Shown here: positions 7,024-15,761 of the stretch, in pieces
Position numbering within the stretch: the first letter of the stretch is position 1
How the letters are laid out: every line of letters begins with the position of its first letter
Origin: Lachnospiraceae bacterium UBA3273
GTDB taxonomy: Bacteria; Bacillota; Clostridia; Lachnospirales; Lachnospiraceae
Assembly: GCA_002362385.1 (NCBI GenBank)
Contig: DEUB01000051.1
Location: 1 to 39,340 of the forward strand
Reading direction: 5' to 3'
DNA length: 39,340 nt
Program-made: the position numbers and the translations under genes
Notes under the pieces: model-generated
What the model was told of the DNA's origin: nothing
The model's database searches: none
The model's input: the letters and a program-made list of their open reading frames with translations, nothing else

Positions 7024-8481
7024 ATGAAGAAGTTAGTAGCTAGTTTATTATGCGCCTGCATGATAAGTACTTTACTTGTAGGATGCGGCGGAAACGGCGG
7101 AGACGCGCCGGCACCGGCAGACGAAGGAACGGAAGCTCCTGCAGATGCAGGAACGGAAGCTCCTGCAGATGCAGGAACGGAAACTGAGACCGAAACACCT
7201 GCACAAACCGACAGCGGCAGCGGAGACGCTTCAAAGACGATCAATGTATGGGCATTTACGGATGAGGTACCCGGCATGATCGAGAAGTATCTGGAAGCAC
7301 ACCCTGATTTCGGTTATGAAATCAAGACAACCATTATTGCAACAACGGACGGAGCTTATCAGCCCGCTCTTGACCAGGCTTTGGCAGCAGGCGGAGCGGA
7401 TGCGCCTGACATCTATTGTGCGGAGGCGGCATTTGTTCTGAAATATACACAGGGAGATGCAAGCCAGTATGCAGCAGCTTATGAGGATCTGGGAATTGAT
7501 GTGGATGCTTCCTTAAAGGCAGCAGATATCGCACAGTATACAGTTGATATCGGAACAAATCCTGATGGTAAGCTTGTAGGTCTTGGCTATCAGGCAACAG
7601 GCGGAGCGTTTATTTATCGCCGTTCCATTGCAAAAGATGTTTGGGGAACAGATGACCCTGCTGAAATCGCAAAGAAGATCGGACCCGGCTGGGATCAGTT
7701 CTATACAGCGGCTGCAGAGCTGAAAGATAAAGGCTACGGAATCGTATCCGGCGACGGAGACATCTGGCACGCAGTTGAGAACAGCTCCGATCAGGGCTGG
7801 ATCGTTGACGGAAAATTAACTATCGATCCTAAACGTGAAGAGTTCCTTGATTTATCCAAAGAGCTGAAAGACAACGGATATCACAATGATACTCAGGACT
7901 GGCAGGATGCATGGTTTGCTGATATGAAGGGCGAAGGAGAAAAGGAAATCTTCGGTTTCTTTGGTCCTGCATGGCTGATCAACTATACATTGGCTCCTAA
8001 CTGCGGCGGCGAAGCTGTAGGCGAAGGAACATACGGAGACTGGGCAGTATGCGAACCTCCTATCGGTTTCTTCTGGGGCGGCACATGGGTTTTAGCAAAC
8101 AAGGATTCCGCAAAGAAAGAAGCAGTAGGAGATATCATCGAGTGGATCACACTTGACTGCACAGAAGACGGACTTCAGTATAAATGGGCAAACGGAACTT
8201 TGAACGGCGAAGGCGGTACAAAAGACGCTGTAGCAAGCGGTACTGTAATGTCTATGTCTGACGGCTCCGTAGATTTCCTGGGCGGACAGAATATGTTCGA
8301 TGCATTTGTACCCGCTAACCAGTATGCAAAAGGTACAAACTTAACGCAGTATGACGAGACGATCAATACATATTGGAGAGAGCAGGTTCGTGAATATACT
8401 GCAGGTAACAAGACCCGCGAGCAGGCAATTGCCGACTTTAAACAGCAGGTAGCAGATAATCTGGATGTTATTGTAGAGTAA
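7024..8481 (+). CDS. Sugar ABC transporter, extracellular solute-binding lipoprotein
   Basis: 485 aa from ATG 7024, seven bases after AAGGAGG (7011-7017); an upstream in-frame ATG at 7003 lies before that site and is rejected. Residues 1-20 form a lipoprotein signal with lipobox LVGC, so Cys21 is predicted to be lipidated. An acidic, Ala/Pro/Thr/Glu-rich linker (about 25-65) contains a 24-bp tandem repeat. The rest is a family-1 type solute-binding protein: INVWAFTDEVPGM at the start of the mature fold and a WREQVREYTAGNKTREQAI C-terminal helix. It captures a carbohydrate, probably an oligosaccharide, and delivers it to the two downstream permeases. No ATPase gene is present, so a shared MsmK-type ATPase is likely. 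The GH3 gene nearby suggests xylo- or gluco-oligosaccharides. Confidence 0.92.
   Translation: MKKLVASLLCACMISTLLVGCGGNGGDAPAPADEGTEAPADAGTEAPADAGTETETETPAQTDSGSGDASKTINVWAFTDEVPGMIEKYLEAHPDFGYEIKTTIIATTDGAYQPALDQALAAGGADAPDIYCAEAAFVLKYTQGDASQYAAAYEDLGIDVDASLKAADIAQYTVDIGTNPDGKLVGLGYQATGGAFIYRRSIAKDVWGTDDPAEIAKKIGPGWDQFYTAAAELKDKGYGIVSGDGDIWHAVENSSDQGWIVDGKLTIDPKREEFLDLSKELKDNGYHNDTQDWQDAWFADMKGEGEKEIFGFFGPAWLINYTLAPNCGGEAVGEGTYGDWAVCEPPIGFFWGGTWVLANKDSAKKEAVGDIIEWITLDCTEDGLQYKWANGTLNGEGGTKDAVASGTVMSMSDGSVDFLGGQNMFDAFVPANQYAKGTNLTQYDETINTYWREQVREYTAGNKTREQAIADFKQQVADNLDVIVE
7126..7182 (+). repeat. 24-bp tandem repeat in the lipoprotein linker
   Basis: The 24-base unit occurs exactly twice (7126-7149 and 7150-7173) with a partial third copy to 7182, encoding repeats of GTEAPADA. 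It lies in the flexible linker between the lipid anchor and the binding domain, so copy-number changes would alter only the tether length. Confidence 0.9.
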
Positions 8482-8512
8482 TTTACAGTCGTTCAAATTA
8501 TTCATACAGCTT

Positions 8513-8556
8513 GGTAAAAGCAGAGCAGATCACTCCTCTTTTGTTCTGCTTTTACC
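8513..8556 (+). other. Intercistronic hairpin between binding protein and permease genes
   Basis: Arms 8513-8527 and 8542-8556 pair at 14 of 15 positions around a 14-base loop, with no T-run after it. Such hairpins after solute-binding-protein genes commonly stabilise the upstream mRNA and keep the binding protein more abundant than the permeases. It sits in the 113-base gap between the two genes. Confidence 0.7.
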
Positions 8557-8594
8557 TGCTGTTATAAATACTGCAGGGAAGGTAGGTGGGTTAA

Positions 8595-9647
8595 ATGAAA
8601 AAAAAGAAATTGGGTTATGCGAAATATGGTTATATTTTCAGCATCCCTTTTGTGATTGCATTTTTATTGTTTTCACTATATCCAATTGTATATACGGCGT
8701 TAATTGGATTTACTGATTTAAAAGGTTTGGGAATGACATCCTTTCATTTCCTGACTGATGATCCTTTTAGAAATTTTAAAACAGTATTGACAAATCCGTC
8801 TTTTATTAAAGCGTTAAAAAATACAGTTATCATATGGCTTTTCAATTTTGTCCCTCAGATTCTGCTGGCACTTTTACTGACAGCATGGTTTACGGATAAA
8901 AGAAGCACCGTAAAAGGACAGGGACTGTTCAAGGTATTGTTCTATATGCCCAACATTATAACGGCGGCAACAATTGCTATTTTGTTTAATTCATTATTCG
9001 GATATCCTATGGGACCGGTAAATGATATTTTAATGAAGCTGGGCTTTACAGACTCCCCCATTAATCTGCTGATCAATAAAACAGTGGCCAAGGGCGTAGT
9101 TATTTTTATCCAGACATGGATGTGGTATGGATATACAATGGTAATTCTCATTTCCGGCGTACTTGGAGTCAGTCCGGAGATATTTGAAGCGGCGGAGGTG
9201 GATGGCGCAAATCGTGTCCAGACCTTCTTCTATGTAACGCTTCCAAATATCAAGACCATTTTGCTGTTTACCCTTGTTACCAGCTTGATCGGTGGTCTGA
9301 ACATGTTTGATATTCCTAAGCTGTTCTTATTGGGAGGACCCGATAATGCTACCTTGACGACCAGTGTATTTATTTACAATCAGGCGTTCAGCGGAAGCTA
9401 TATGTATAACAGGGCGGCAGCGGCAAGTATGATCATGTTTGTGATCATTGCCATCCTTTCGGCGATCATGTTCCAGATCCTGAAGGACAAAGATGAAGAA
9501 AAACTCAGGAGACAGATCAGACAGCAGCAAAAGAGTTATAAAATAAAGCAGAAGGAATTAAAGAAGGCGCAGGCTCTTTCAAGAGAAAGTCAGGAAACAT
9601 TTCAGGCTGCAACTGTGGAAGAAGAAAAAGGGGAGGAGGATGTATAA
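8595..9647 (+). CDS. Sugar ABC transporter permease (MalF/UgpA type)
   Basis: 350 aa. Six hydrophobic helices, beginning with YGYIFSIPFVIAFLLFSLYP after a basic N-terminus. The EAA loop that contacts the ATPase is clear in EAAEVDGANRVQTFFYVTLP (about residues 198-217). The C-terminus has an unusually long, charged tail of about 60 residues rich in Lys, Gln and Glu. The ribosome binding site is weak (GGTAGGTGGG). The stop codon overlaps the start of the next permease by one base. It forms the channel with that partner and works with the upstream binding lipoprotein. Confidence 0.93.
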   Translation: MKKKKLGYAKYGYIFSIPFVIAFLLFSLYPIVYTALIGFTDLKGLGMTSFHFLTDDPFRNFKTVLTNPSFIKALKNTVIIWLFNFVPQILLALLLTAWFTDKRSTVKGQGLFKVLFYMPNIITAATIAILFNSLFGYPMGPVNDILMKLGFTDSPINLLINKTVAKGVVIFIQTWMWYGYTMVILISGVLGVSPEIFEAAEVDGANRVQTFFYVTLPNIKTILLFTLVTSLIGGLNMFDIPKLFLLGGPDNATLTTSVFIYNQAFSGSYMYNRAAAASMIMFVIIAILSAIMFQILKDKDEEKLRRQIRQQQKSYKIKQKELKKAQALSRESQETFQAATVEEEKGEEDV

Positions 9648-10489
9648 TGTTAAAGAATAAAGGTAATATGGCATTAAAAGTTGTTATTTACATTGTGTGC
9701 ATCTTTCTGGCGATTTTAAGCATCATGCCCTTTTGGATCATGATCATGAATGCGACCCGGTCTACGACAGAGATTCAGCAGCATGCAATTTCCCTGCTTC
9801 CTTCCGGCTATACGATGAACAACTTGAAGATTTTGCTGGGGAAGAGCTTTAATCCGGCAGTGGGATTTGGAAATTCCCTGATCATTTCGTTGGGTGCGAC
9901 CGGACTGGCAGTATACTTCTCTTCGTTGACAGCTTATGCGCTGGTTGCCTATGACTGGAAATTAAGACAGCCGTTCTTCAGTTTTATTATGGCTATCATG
10001 ATGATTCCCGCACAGGTAACGATGATCGGTTTTTATCAGATGGTATACAAGATCCATATGACCAACAATTTGTGGATGCTGATCCTTCCGGCGATAGCGT
10101 CTCCTTCCATGGTATTTTTTATGCGGCAGTATTTACAGCCGGCTCTTTCCATGGAAATTGTACAATCGGCAAGAATTGACGGGGCGGGAGAGTTTTTGAT
10201 TTTTAATAAAATTGTGCTGCCTATTATGAAACCGGCGATTGCGACCCAGGCGATTTTCAGTTTTGTATCCAGTTGGAACAATCTGTTTACACCTTTGGTT
10301 CTGCTGACAGACCAGAAGAAGTATACGATGCCCATTATGGTAAGTCTTCTTCGCGGGGATATTTATAAAACGGAATACGGTTCCGTATATCTGGGACTGA
10401 CGTTGACCGTACTTCCCCTTATTGTGGTATATTTGGTATTATCCAAATATATTATTGCCGGCGTGGCATTAGGAAGTGTAAAGGGATAA
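9647..10489 (+). CDS. Sugar ABC transporter permease (MalG/UgpE type)
   Basis: 280 aa, starting in the TAATG overlap with the first permease and preceded by GGAGGA. Six hydrophobic helices. The EAA loop reads EIVQSARIDGAGEFLIFNKI, followed by LPIMKPAIATQAIFSFVSSWNN, typical of the second CUT1 permease. The length matches the family. It is the last gene of the three-gene operon, which ends at the terminator 10517-10562. A membrane partner of the previous permease. Confidence 0.94.
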   Translation: MLKNKGNMALKVVIYIVCIFLAILSIMPFWIMIMNATRSTTEIQQHAISLLPSGYTMNNLKILLGKSFNPAVGFGNSLIISLGATGLAVYFSSLTAYALVAYDWKLRQPFFSFIMAIMMIPAQVTMIGFYQMVYKIHMTNNLWMLILPAIASPSMVFFMRQYLQPALSMEIVQSARIDGAGEFLIFNKIVLPIMKPAIATQAIFSFVSSWNNLFTPLVLLTDQKKYTMPIMVSLLRGDIYKTEYGSVYLGLTLTVLPLIVVYLVLSKYIIAGVALGSVKG

Positions 10490-10516
10490 TCATCATAATA
10501 AAACATATTTTTCCTA

Positions 10517-10562
10517 AAAAAGAAACAGGGCATGGCAGGAATGCGGCCCTGTTTCTTTTTTT
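10517..10562. terminator. Bidirectional terminator between permease and araC-type gene
   Basis: Perfect 15-bp arms (10517-10531 and 10546-10560) with a 14-base loop and T-runs in both directions. It separates the plus-strand ABC operon from the minus-strand AraC-type gene. Confidence 0.9.
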
Positions 10563-10574
10563 GATTATATAAGG

Positions 10575-11507
10575 TTAATGAACTTTTTCATGGCGGAATT
10601 TATTTCTGTATTCTGTAGGAGAACAATTGGTACATTTTTTAAAGCATCTGCAGAAAGTGGTCAGATTGTTAAAACCGGTCTGAAAAGCGATATCTGTAAT
10701 GGGAATGTCCATGGTGAGCATGGATTGGGCGGCCTGTATCCGTTTGTGGCACAGATAGTCATAAAAGGTTGTGTTGGTATGCTGTTTAAATAAACGGGAA
10801 AAGTGATATTTGGAAAAGCCGATGTAATCCGCCGCCTGTTCTAAAGTAAGCTCTTCCGCATAATTGGCGTCAATGAAATTGAGCAGGTTGGCAAATTTTT
10901 CATAATGCTCCCTCCTCTGCTTATCGGCGGAAAAACTGTCTTCATTTTCCGAGTTCTTATAAAAGTGGTCCCGCCCTAAAGTTATCATGGTCTGCAGTAA
11001 TAATGAATAAATAGAGGTTTCCCAGAAAATATTATTAGAAAAGTAGATATCTATCATTTGCATAAAGAAAGCATATACCTGTTGGTAAATATCAGGACGC
11101 AGGGATGCGTTGCACAGGTAGGGCTCCATAAAAATAGGGTCTAAGATCTTGAAATCCTGGAAATAATCCAAAAATTCCACATTGACAAGAAAAATAAACC
11201 GTACGCCATAGGAATTGCATATAAGCTTATGGAGCATGTGGGATGGAATGATCAGGATATCTCCTACATTCAGGTTGTAGGTCTTGCTATTGGCAATGAC
11301 AGTATATTGGTTTTCCATGCAGATAATGATTTCCATGGCGTTATGATGATGAGTCGCATATCCTTCAGCCTGGTTGTTATACCAGATCCGTAAATGTGAC
11401 TCGGGAACATAATCCACATATTCCTGGGAATCGTCTAGCGTTCTTCCTATAAAACCACGGACAGGCTGCTCGTATTGAGCGGGAATCTTTTTGTTTTGTG
11501 AATTCAT
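10575..11507 (-). CDS. AraC family transcriptional regulator
   Basis: 310 aa. The N-terminal half is a cupin-like sugar-sensing domain with HHHNAMEIIICMENQY and GDILIIPSHMLH (about residues 53-95). The C-terminal 100 residues hold the double helix-turn-helix: LTLEQAADYIGFSKYHFSRLF and ITDIAFQTGFNNLTTFCRCFK. The ATG has AAGGGGG upstream. It is divergent from the GH3 gene and next to the ABC operon. The twin 21-bp-spaced direct repeats upstream of both targets are the kind of site this family binds, so it is the best candidate to activate transport and hydrolysis genes together. The link between this protein and those sites is inferred. Confidence 0.92.
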   Translation of the reverse strand: MNSQNKKIPAQYEQPVRGFIGRTLDDSQEYVDYVPESHLRIWYNNQAEGYATHHHNAMEIIICMENQYTVIANSKTYNLNVGDILIIPSHMLHKLICNSYGVRFIFLVNVEFLDYFQDFKILDPIFMEPYLCNASLRPDIYQQVYAFFMQMIDIYFSNNIFWETSIYSLLLQTMITLGRDHFYKNSENEDSFSADKQRREHYEKFANLLNFIDANYAEELTLEQAADYIGFSKYHFSRLFKQHTNTTFYDYLCHKRIQAAQSMLTMDIPITDIAFQTGFNNLTTFCRCFKKCTNCSPTEYRNKFRHEKVH

Positions 11508-11623
11508 ATGAAATACCCCCTTATGGCGGTTGAGATGCCTACACTGTTAAATCATGGACGATAAAGTTATTATTTTCATTATATTGGTTTTTATACAAAA
11601 ATAAAAGTTCTCAAGAGACAGGA

Positions 11624-11685
11624 TAGCAATAATTGTAAAACAAACCGCAAGATTTGTGTCGTGTTTACAAAGGATATCGGATAAT
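11624..11685 (+). promoter_or_regulatory. Twin direct-repeat operator and -10 of the GH3 gene
   Basis: GCAATAATTGT (11626-11636) and GCAAGATTTGT (11647-11657) are spaced 21 bp, as in the ABC operon control region. A -10 like GATAAT (11680-11685) lies 22 bases after the second repeat, against 23 in the ABC operon. The gap 11508-11764 separates the divergent AraC-type and GH3 genes, so the same site could also control the regulator gene. Confidence 0.65.
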
Positions 11686-11764
11686 ATAAACTCAAATATA
11701 TTATAATTCATAAGATAAAAGATATGGAATCGCTAATAAATACAACATAAAGGAGACTATGCAG

Positions 11765-13873
11765 ATGGATAGGAAAAAGGCTATTGAAAAAGCGACAGAA
11801 CTGGTGGAACAGATGACGGTTGAGGAAATGGCTTCCCAGCTCCGCTTTGACGCACCGGCAATAGAACGGCTGGGAATTCCTGAATACAATTGGTGGAACG
11901 AAGGGCTTCACGGGGTGGCAAGGGCCGGCACGGCTACCATGTTTCCCCAGGCGATTGCATTGGGCGCATCGTTTGATGAGGAACTTTTAAAAGAGATCGG
12001 AGAGGTTATTGCCGTTGAAACAAGGGCAAAATATAATGAATCCATAAAAGAAGGAGACAGGGATATTTATAAAGGTCTGACGGTATGGTCCCCCAATGTC
12101 AATCTGTTCCGCGATCCCAGATGGGGCAGGGGACATGAGACCTACGGGGAGGATCCTTATCTGATCAGCCGTATGGGCGTTGCCTTTATAAAAGGGCTTC
12201 AGGGAGACGGGGAATATCTGAAAACGGCCGCCTGCGCCAAGCATTTTGCAGTCCATTCCGGGCCTGAGGATATGCGCCATTATTTTGATGCAAAGGTCAG
12301 CCTAAAGGAAATGTGGGAAACCTATCTTCCCGCTTTTGAGGCATGCGTTCTGGAAGCGGAAGTAGAATCCGTTATGGGCGCTTATAACCGTACCAACGGA
12401 GAGCCTTGCTGTGCCCACAGTTATTTAATGGATGAAGTACTCCGGGGGAAATGGGGTTTTAAAGGACATTATGTATCCGACTGCTGGGCAGTTAAGGATT
12501 TCCATGAAAACCATAAGGTAACAGGGCGTCCGGAGGAAAGTGTAAAGCTGGCTTTGGAAAAGGGCTGTGATGTAAACTGCGGCTGTACTTATCAGAAAAT
12601 CTTATCCGCATACAATGAAGGCATTCTGCCTTTAGAGCATATCAAGAGGTCGGCGGTCAGATTATTTACGACCAGATTCCTTTTGGGTATGTTTGATAAG
12701 ACGGAATATGACAGGATACCCTATGAGACGGTGGAATGCAAAGAACATCTGGAGCTGGCGTCGAAAGCGGCAAGGGAAAGCGTTGTTCTTTTAAAAAATG
12801 ACGGTATTCTGCCCCTTCATAAGGAAAGGATCAGGACCATCGGCGTGATCGGTCCCAATGCCGACAGCAGGGAGGCTCTGATCGGCAATTACCATGGAAC
12901 CTCATCCCGGTATATTACCGTTTTGGAAGGGATACAGGATTATGTGGGGGATGATGTGAGAGTTTTATATTCCAAAGGATCCCATCTCTTCCTTGACAGG
13001 GAGGAATCTCTGGCGAAGGCGGATGACAGATTGTCGGAAGCAAGGACAGTAGCAAAGCATTCGGATCTGGTCGTACTCTGTCTGGGATTGGATGAGTCCC
13101 TGGAGGGAGAAGAAGGCGATACGGGAAACAGCTATGCTTCAGGAGATAAGAAGGATTTAAAACTGCCTTTATCTCAGATAAAGCTGTTAGAGGCAGTAGC
13201 GGAGACGGGAGTGGCTTTTATTGTCTGCATGATGACAGGAAGCGCCATGGATTTGAATTTTGCAGACGAGCGTGCTTCGGCAGTCCTTCAGGTATGGTAT
13301 CCCGGAGCAAGAGGCGGAAAGGATGTGGCGGATATTCTGTTCGGAGAGGTTTCCCCGTCCGGTAAGCTGCCTATAACTATATACCGGGATCTGGAAGGGA
13401 TGCCTGCTTTTACCGACTATTCCATGAAAGGGAGAACCTATCGCTTTTTGGAGAAAGCGCCGTTGTATCCTTTCGGTTACGGATTGACCTATGCAGATAC
13501 GGAGATCACAGACCTGAAGGCGGAGCCGGTTGATTACCACGCCCTGCCTGAAAACGGGATAAAGATAGAGGCAGTCATGACGAACCGAAGCGCTATTGCA
13601 GTGGAAGAGGTCGTACAGATTTATGTTCATATAAAGGATAGTGCAAATGAAGTTCCCAATCCCAGATTGGCTGCCTTTCAGAGGGTTACGCTCAAACCGG
13701 GTAAAGAGCAGTCTGTGGAACTGACAATTCCCAAAGCGGCGTTTGCAGTTGTTAACGAGAAGGGAGAACGATGCTTTGAGGGAAGCGGCGCAAGTATTTA
13801 CGCAGGCTTCGGACAGCCGGATGAAAGAACCCGGGAATTGACGGGGAAGGAAGGAAAGACCTTAGATATTTAA
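11765..13873 (+). CDS. Glycoside hydrolase family 3, probable beta-xylosidase/beta-glucosidase
   Basis: 702 aa from ATG 11765, which has AGGAG at normal spacing; an ATG six bases earlier lies too close to that site. Domain order: GH3 N-terminal TIM barrel with YNWWNEGLHGVARAG, NLFRDPRWGRGHETYGEDP and KHF; the nucleophile Asp in VSDCWAVKDF (about Asp239); then the alpha/beta C-terminal domain (LGLDESLEGEEGDT probably carries the acid/base Glu); then a fibronectin-III-like domain to the end. No signal peptide, so it acts in the cytoplasm on imported oligosaccharides. The WWNEGLHG and ETYGEDP motifs fit the xylosidase-containing branch of GH3. It shares an operator with the ABC operon. Exact sugar specificity cannot be read from the sequence. 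Confidence 0.93.
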   Translation: MDRKKAIEKATELVEQMTVEEMASQLRFDAPAIERLGIPEYNWWNEGLHGVARAGTATMFPQAIALGASFDEELLKEIGEVIAVETRAKYNESIKEGDRDIYKGLTVWSPNVNLFRDPRWGRGHETYGEDPYLISRMGVAFIKGLQGDGEYLKTAACAKHFAVHSGPEDMRHYFDAKVSLKEMWETYLPAFEACVLEAEVESVMGAYNRTNGEPCCAHSYLMDEVLRGKWGFKGHYVSDCWAVKDFHENHKVTGRPEESVKLALEKGCDVNCGCTYQKILSAYNEGILPLEHIKRSAVRLFTTRFLLGMFDKTEYDRIPYETVECKEHLELASKAARESVVLLKNDGILPLHKERIRTIGVIGPNADSREALIGNYHGTSSRYITVLEGIQDYVGDDVRVLYSKGSHLFLDREESLAKADDRLSEARTVAKHSDLVVLCLGLDESLEGEEGDTGNSYASGDKKDLKLPLSQIKLLEAVAETGVAFIVCMMTGSAMDLNFADERASAVLQVWYPGARGGKDVADILFGEVSPSGKLPITIYRDLEGMPAFTDYSMKGRTYRFLEKAPLYPFGYGLTYADTEITDLKAEPVDYHALPENGIKIEAVMTNRSAIAVEEVVQIYVHIKDSANEVPNPRLAAFQRVTLKPGKEQSVELTIPKAAFAVVNEKGERCFEGSGASIYAGFGQPDERTRELTGKEGKTLDI

Positions 13874-13931
13874 TATATCTGTATTTTGAGGATAGGCGGC
13901 AAGAAAAGGTTTTGCGCCATATTTCTGATAA

Positions 13932-13960
13932 TTGACATACTGAAAAAAAGCGAGTAAAAT
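13932..13960 (+). promoter_or_regulatory. Strong sigma-A promoter of the AAA_14 gene
   Basis: TTGACA (13932-13937), 17-base spacer, TAAAAT (13955-13960). The -10 lies inside the left arm of the hairpin 13945-13989, so the predicted start (about 13967) falls in its loop, and transcripts from here lack a full terminator hairpin. Confidence 0.75.
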
Positions 13961-13989
13961 AAAGTCATAACTTATTTTACTCGCTTTTT
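13945..13989 (+). terminator. Terminator of the GH3 gene, overlapping a promoter
   Basis: Perfect 18-bp arms (13945-13962 and 13972-13989), 9-base loop, short T-run at the end of the right arm. A perfect inverted repeat over a -10 box could alternatively be an operator for a repressor of the downstream gene. Confidence 0.75.
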
Positions 13990-14007
13990 GATACGGAGGG
14001 AAAAATA

Positions 14008-15234
14008 TTGTATATTCAAAGACATTTAGAAAGTCAGATACGGGAGGCGTCAAGATTTTATCCGGTAGTCATGGTGTGCGGTCAGCGACAGGTGGGGAAA
14101 TCTACCATGTTGAACCATATCAAGGAAAAAGAACGCCGTTATGTGACTTTAGATGACGGCAATGCCAGAAGGCTGGCAGAAAAGGATCCGGCATTGTTTT
14201 TTGAAACCTACGGTTTCCCCCTTTTAATTGATGAATTTCAGCGCGTGCCGTCTATTCTTCTGGAAATGAAGCGGATCGTAGATAAAAAAGCTTTGGAAGG
14301 GGAAGACAATAATGGAATGTATTGGCTGACGGGATCTCAAAAATTTAAGATGATGAAGGACGTTTCTGAATCTTTAGCGGGACGTATTGCCGTCTTTGAT
14401 ATGTCGGGTTTATCTGCGGCTGAAATAGAAGGCAGGGAAGCTGGTGTGTTTTATCCCGTGGTAGAGGAGCTTAGGAGGAGGGTGCAGAATTATCAGCCCA
14501 AAACGGTTCATGAAATTTATGAGCAGATTTTCAGGGGCGGGATGCCTAAGCTTATAGCAACAAAGCTGGACAGGGAACGGTTTTATACGGATTATATCAA
14601 TACTTATCTGGAACGCGATATTAAAGAACTGGCACTGGTAGGGAAACTTGGGGAGTTCTATGATTTTCTGGTATTTATGGCAGCCCGGACCTCTATGGAG
14701 CTGAAATATAGTGAGATCGCAAATGCCATAGGCATATCCGCGCCCACAGCGAAAGAGTGGGTTTCTATATTAGAGCGTTCCGGCATTATATTTATTCTGC
14801 GTCCTTATTACAACAATATTACAAACAGATTGGTCAAGACGCCTAAAATGTATTTTATGGATACCGGTCTGGCGGCATATCTATGCAGGTGGCCCAATGC
14901 GGAGACCTTGGAAAAAGGAGCTATGGACGGCGCTTTTTTTGAAACCTATGTGGTCAGTGAGATTGTAAAAAGCTATTATAATGCCGGGAAAAGACCAGAT
15001 TTGTATTATTACCGGGATATTGACGGAAAAGAGATCGATTTGCTCTTTGCAGAAGGGGATAAGATTTATCCCGTGGAAATTAAAAAGGCAAAAGCCCCTG
15101 ACCGTGCGGATAAAAATTTTTCAGTGCTCGATAAGCTGAAAAAGGATATTCAGCCGGGGGTCATTTTGTGCATGGCGGATGAAATGCTGCCATTCAGCCG
15201 TGATGTCTGGTATTTTCCGGCGGCGGGGATATAG
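14008..15234 (+). CDS. AAA_14 / DUF4143 family ATPase
   Basis: 408 aa with a TTG start (14008) and GGAGGG seven bases upstream. Walker A is GQRQVGKST (residues 25-33) and Walker B is PLLIDEFQRVP. The middle holds GGMPKL and LERDIKEL, then a winged-helix-like segment (ANAIGISAPTAKEWVSILERSG). The C-terminal part has the restriction-endonuclease-like fold of DUF4143 proteins, with FFETYVVSEIVKSYYNAG and EIDLLFAEGDKIYPVEIKKAK; the D...E-x-K pattern is visible. This is a large, widespread family in anaerobes whose role is still unclear; a part in defence or DNA repair has been suggested. It is a single-gene unit with its own strong promoter. Confidence 0.93.
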   Translation: MYIQRHLESQIREASRFYPVVMVCGQRQVGKSTMLNHIKEKERRYVTLDDGNARRLAEKDPALFFETYGFPLLIDEFQRVPSILLEMKRIVDKKALEGEDNNGMYWLTGSQKFKMMKDVSESLAGRIAVFDMSGLSAAEIEGREAGVFYPVVEELRRRVQNYQPKTVHEIYEQIFRGGMPKLIATKLDRERFYTDYINTYLERDIKELALVGKLGEFYDFLVFMAARTSMELKYSEIANAIGISAPTAKEWVSILERSGIIFILRPYYNNITNRLVKTPKMYFMDTGLAAYLCRWPNAETLEKGAMDGAFFETYVVSEIVKSYYNAGKRPDLYYYRDIDGKEIDLLFAEGDKIYPVEIKKAKAPDRADKNFSVLDKLKKDIQPGVILCMADEMLPFSRDVWYFPAAGI

Positions 15235-15267
15235 AGAAAGAAAGTCTTGGCACCAAAATAGTGTAAT

Positions 15268-15308
15268 AAAACCATGTGATTACGTAAGATGTAAGTATAT
15301 GGTTTTTT
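15268..15308. terminator. Weak terminator between converging genes
   Basis: An 8-bp stem (15268-15275 with 15299-15306) around a 23-base loop, with T-runs on both strands. It lies between the end of the ATPase gene (15234) and the end of the converging small gene (15318). Confidence 0.5.
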
Positions 15309-15317
15309 GAAAGCGGA

Positions 15318-15761
15318 TTATGCGCATATTTTCCCTTCTTTATAACACTCACAAATATATTCCCGCGACTGATAATAAAAATCCGTATTATAATTGGATA
15401 TGGCATCATCAATCCATGAAGAATAAACGGCTATCATATGGTTTAAAATACTGTCAATATCGTCCTCGGATATGTCCTCTATTAACCGTTCGTAGACCTC
15501 TCCTATTGTCCAATAATCAGGTACTTCGTATTTGCACTTTGCGACGTTGTCAAAAGAGCCTGTCGGAATATTACATCGGGTAATAAATTCGCCGGCAGTT
15601 TTTTCAATTGGTTCACAATGAAAGACGTCTGCATAATTGTATATTCTTTTTATGGTATCTCTTCCCATGTGCTTCACTACATATGCCCTTTTCTGCTTCT
15701 GCTGTCTTCCAATATATTCAATTAAACTGCAGGTAAAAAATAATGCGCTATTATTCTTCAT
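15318..15761 (-). CDS. Small uncharacterised protein (SALFFTCSLIEYIGR family)
   Basis: 147 aa; a likely AAGGAAG ribosome binding site about 12 bases upstream. The first half (SALFFTCSLIEYIGR, then IKRIYNYADVFHCEPIEKTA) resembles small Lachnospiraceae proteins that I recall being encoded with DUF3990/DUF3791 genes, which look like toxin-antitoxin-type cassettes. No DUF3990 or DUF3791 partner is present here, so this copy would be an orphan. No membrane helix or signal peptide; probably cytosolic and mostly helical. The 292 bases upstream (15762-16053) are AT-rich, with CATGCATG near 15861 and no promoter I would defend. Family recall is uncertain and the function is unknown. Confidence 0.6.
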   Translation of the reverse strand: MKNNSALFFTCSLIEYIGRQQKQKRAYVVKHMGRDTIKRIYNYADVFHCEPIEKTAGEFITRCNIPTGSFDNVAKCKYEVPDYWTIGEVYERLIEDISEDDIDSILNHMIAVYSSWIDDAISNYNTDFYYQSREYICECYKEGKICA

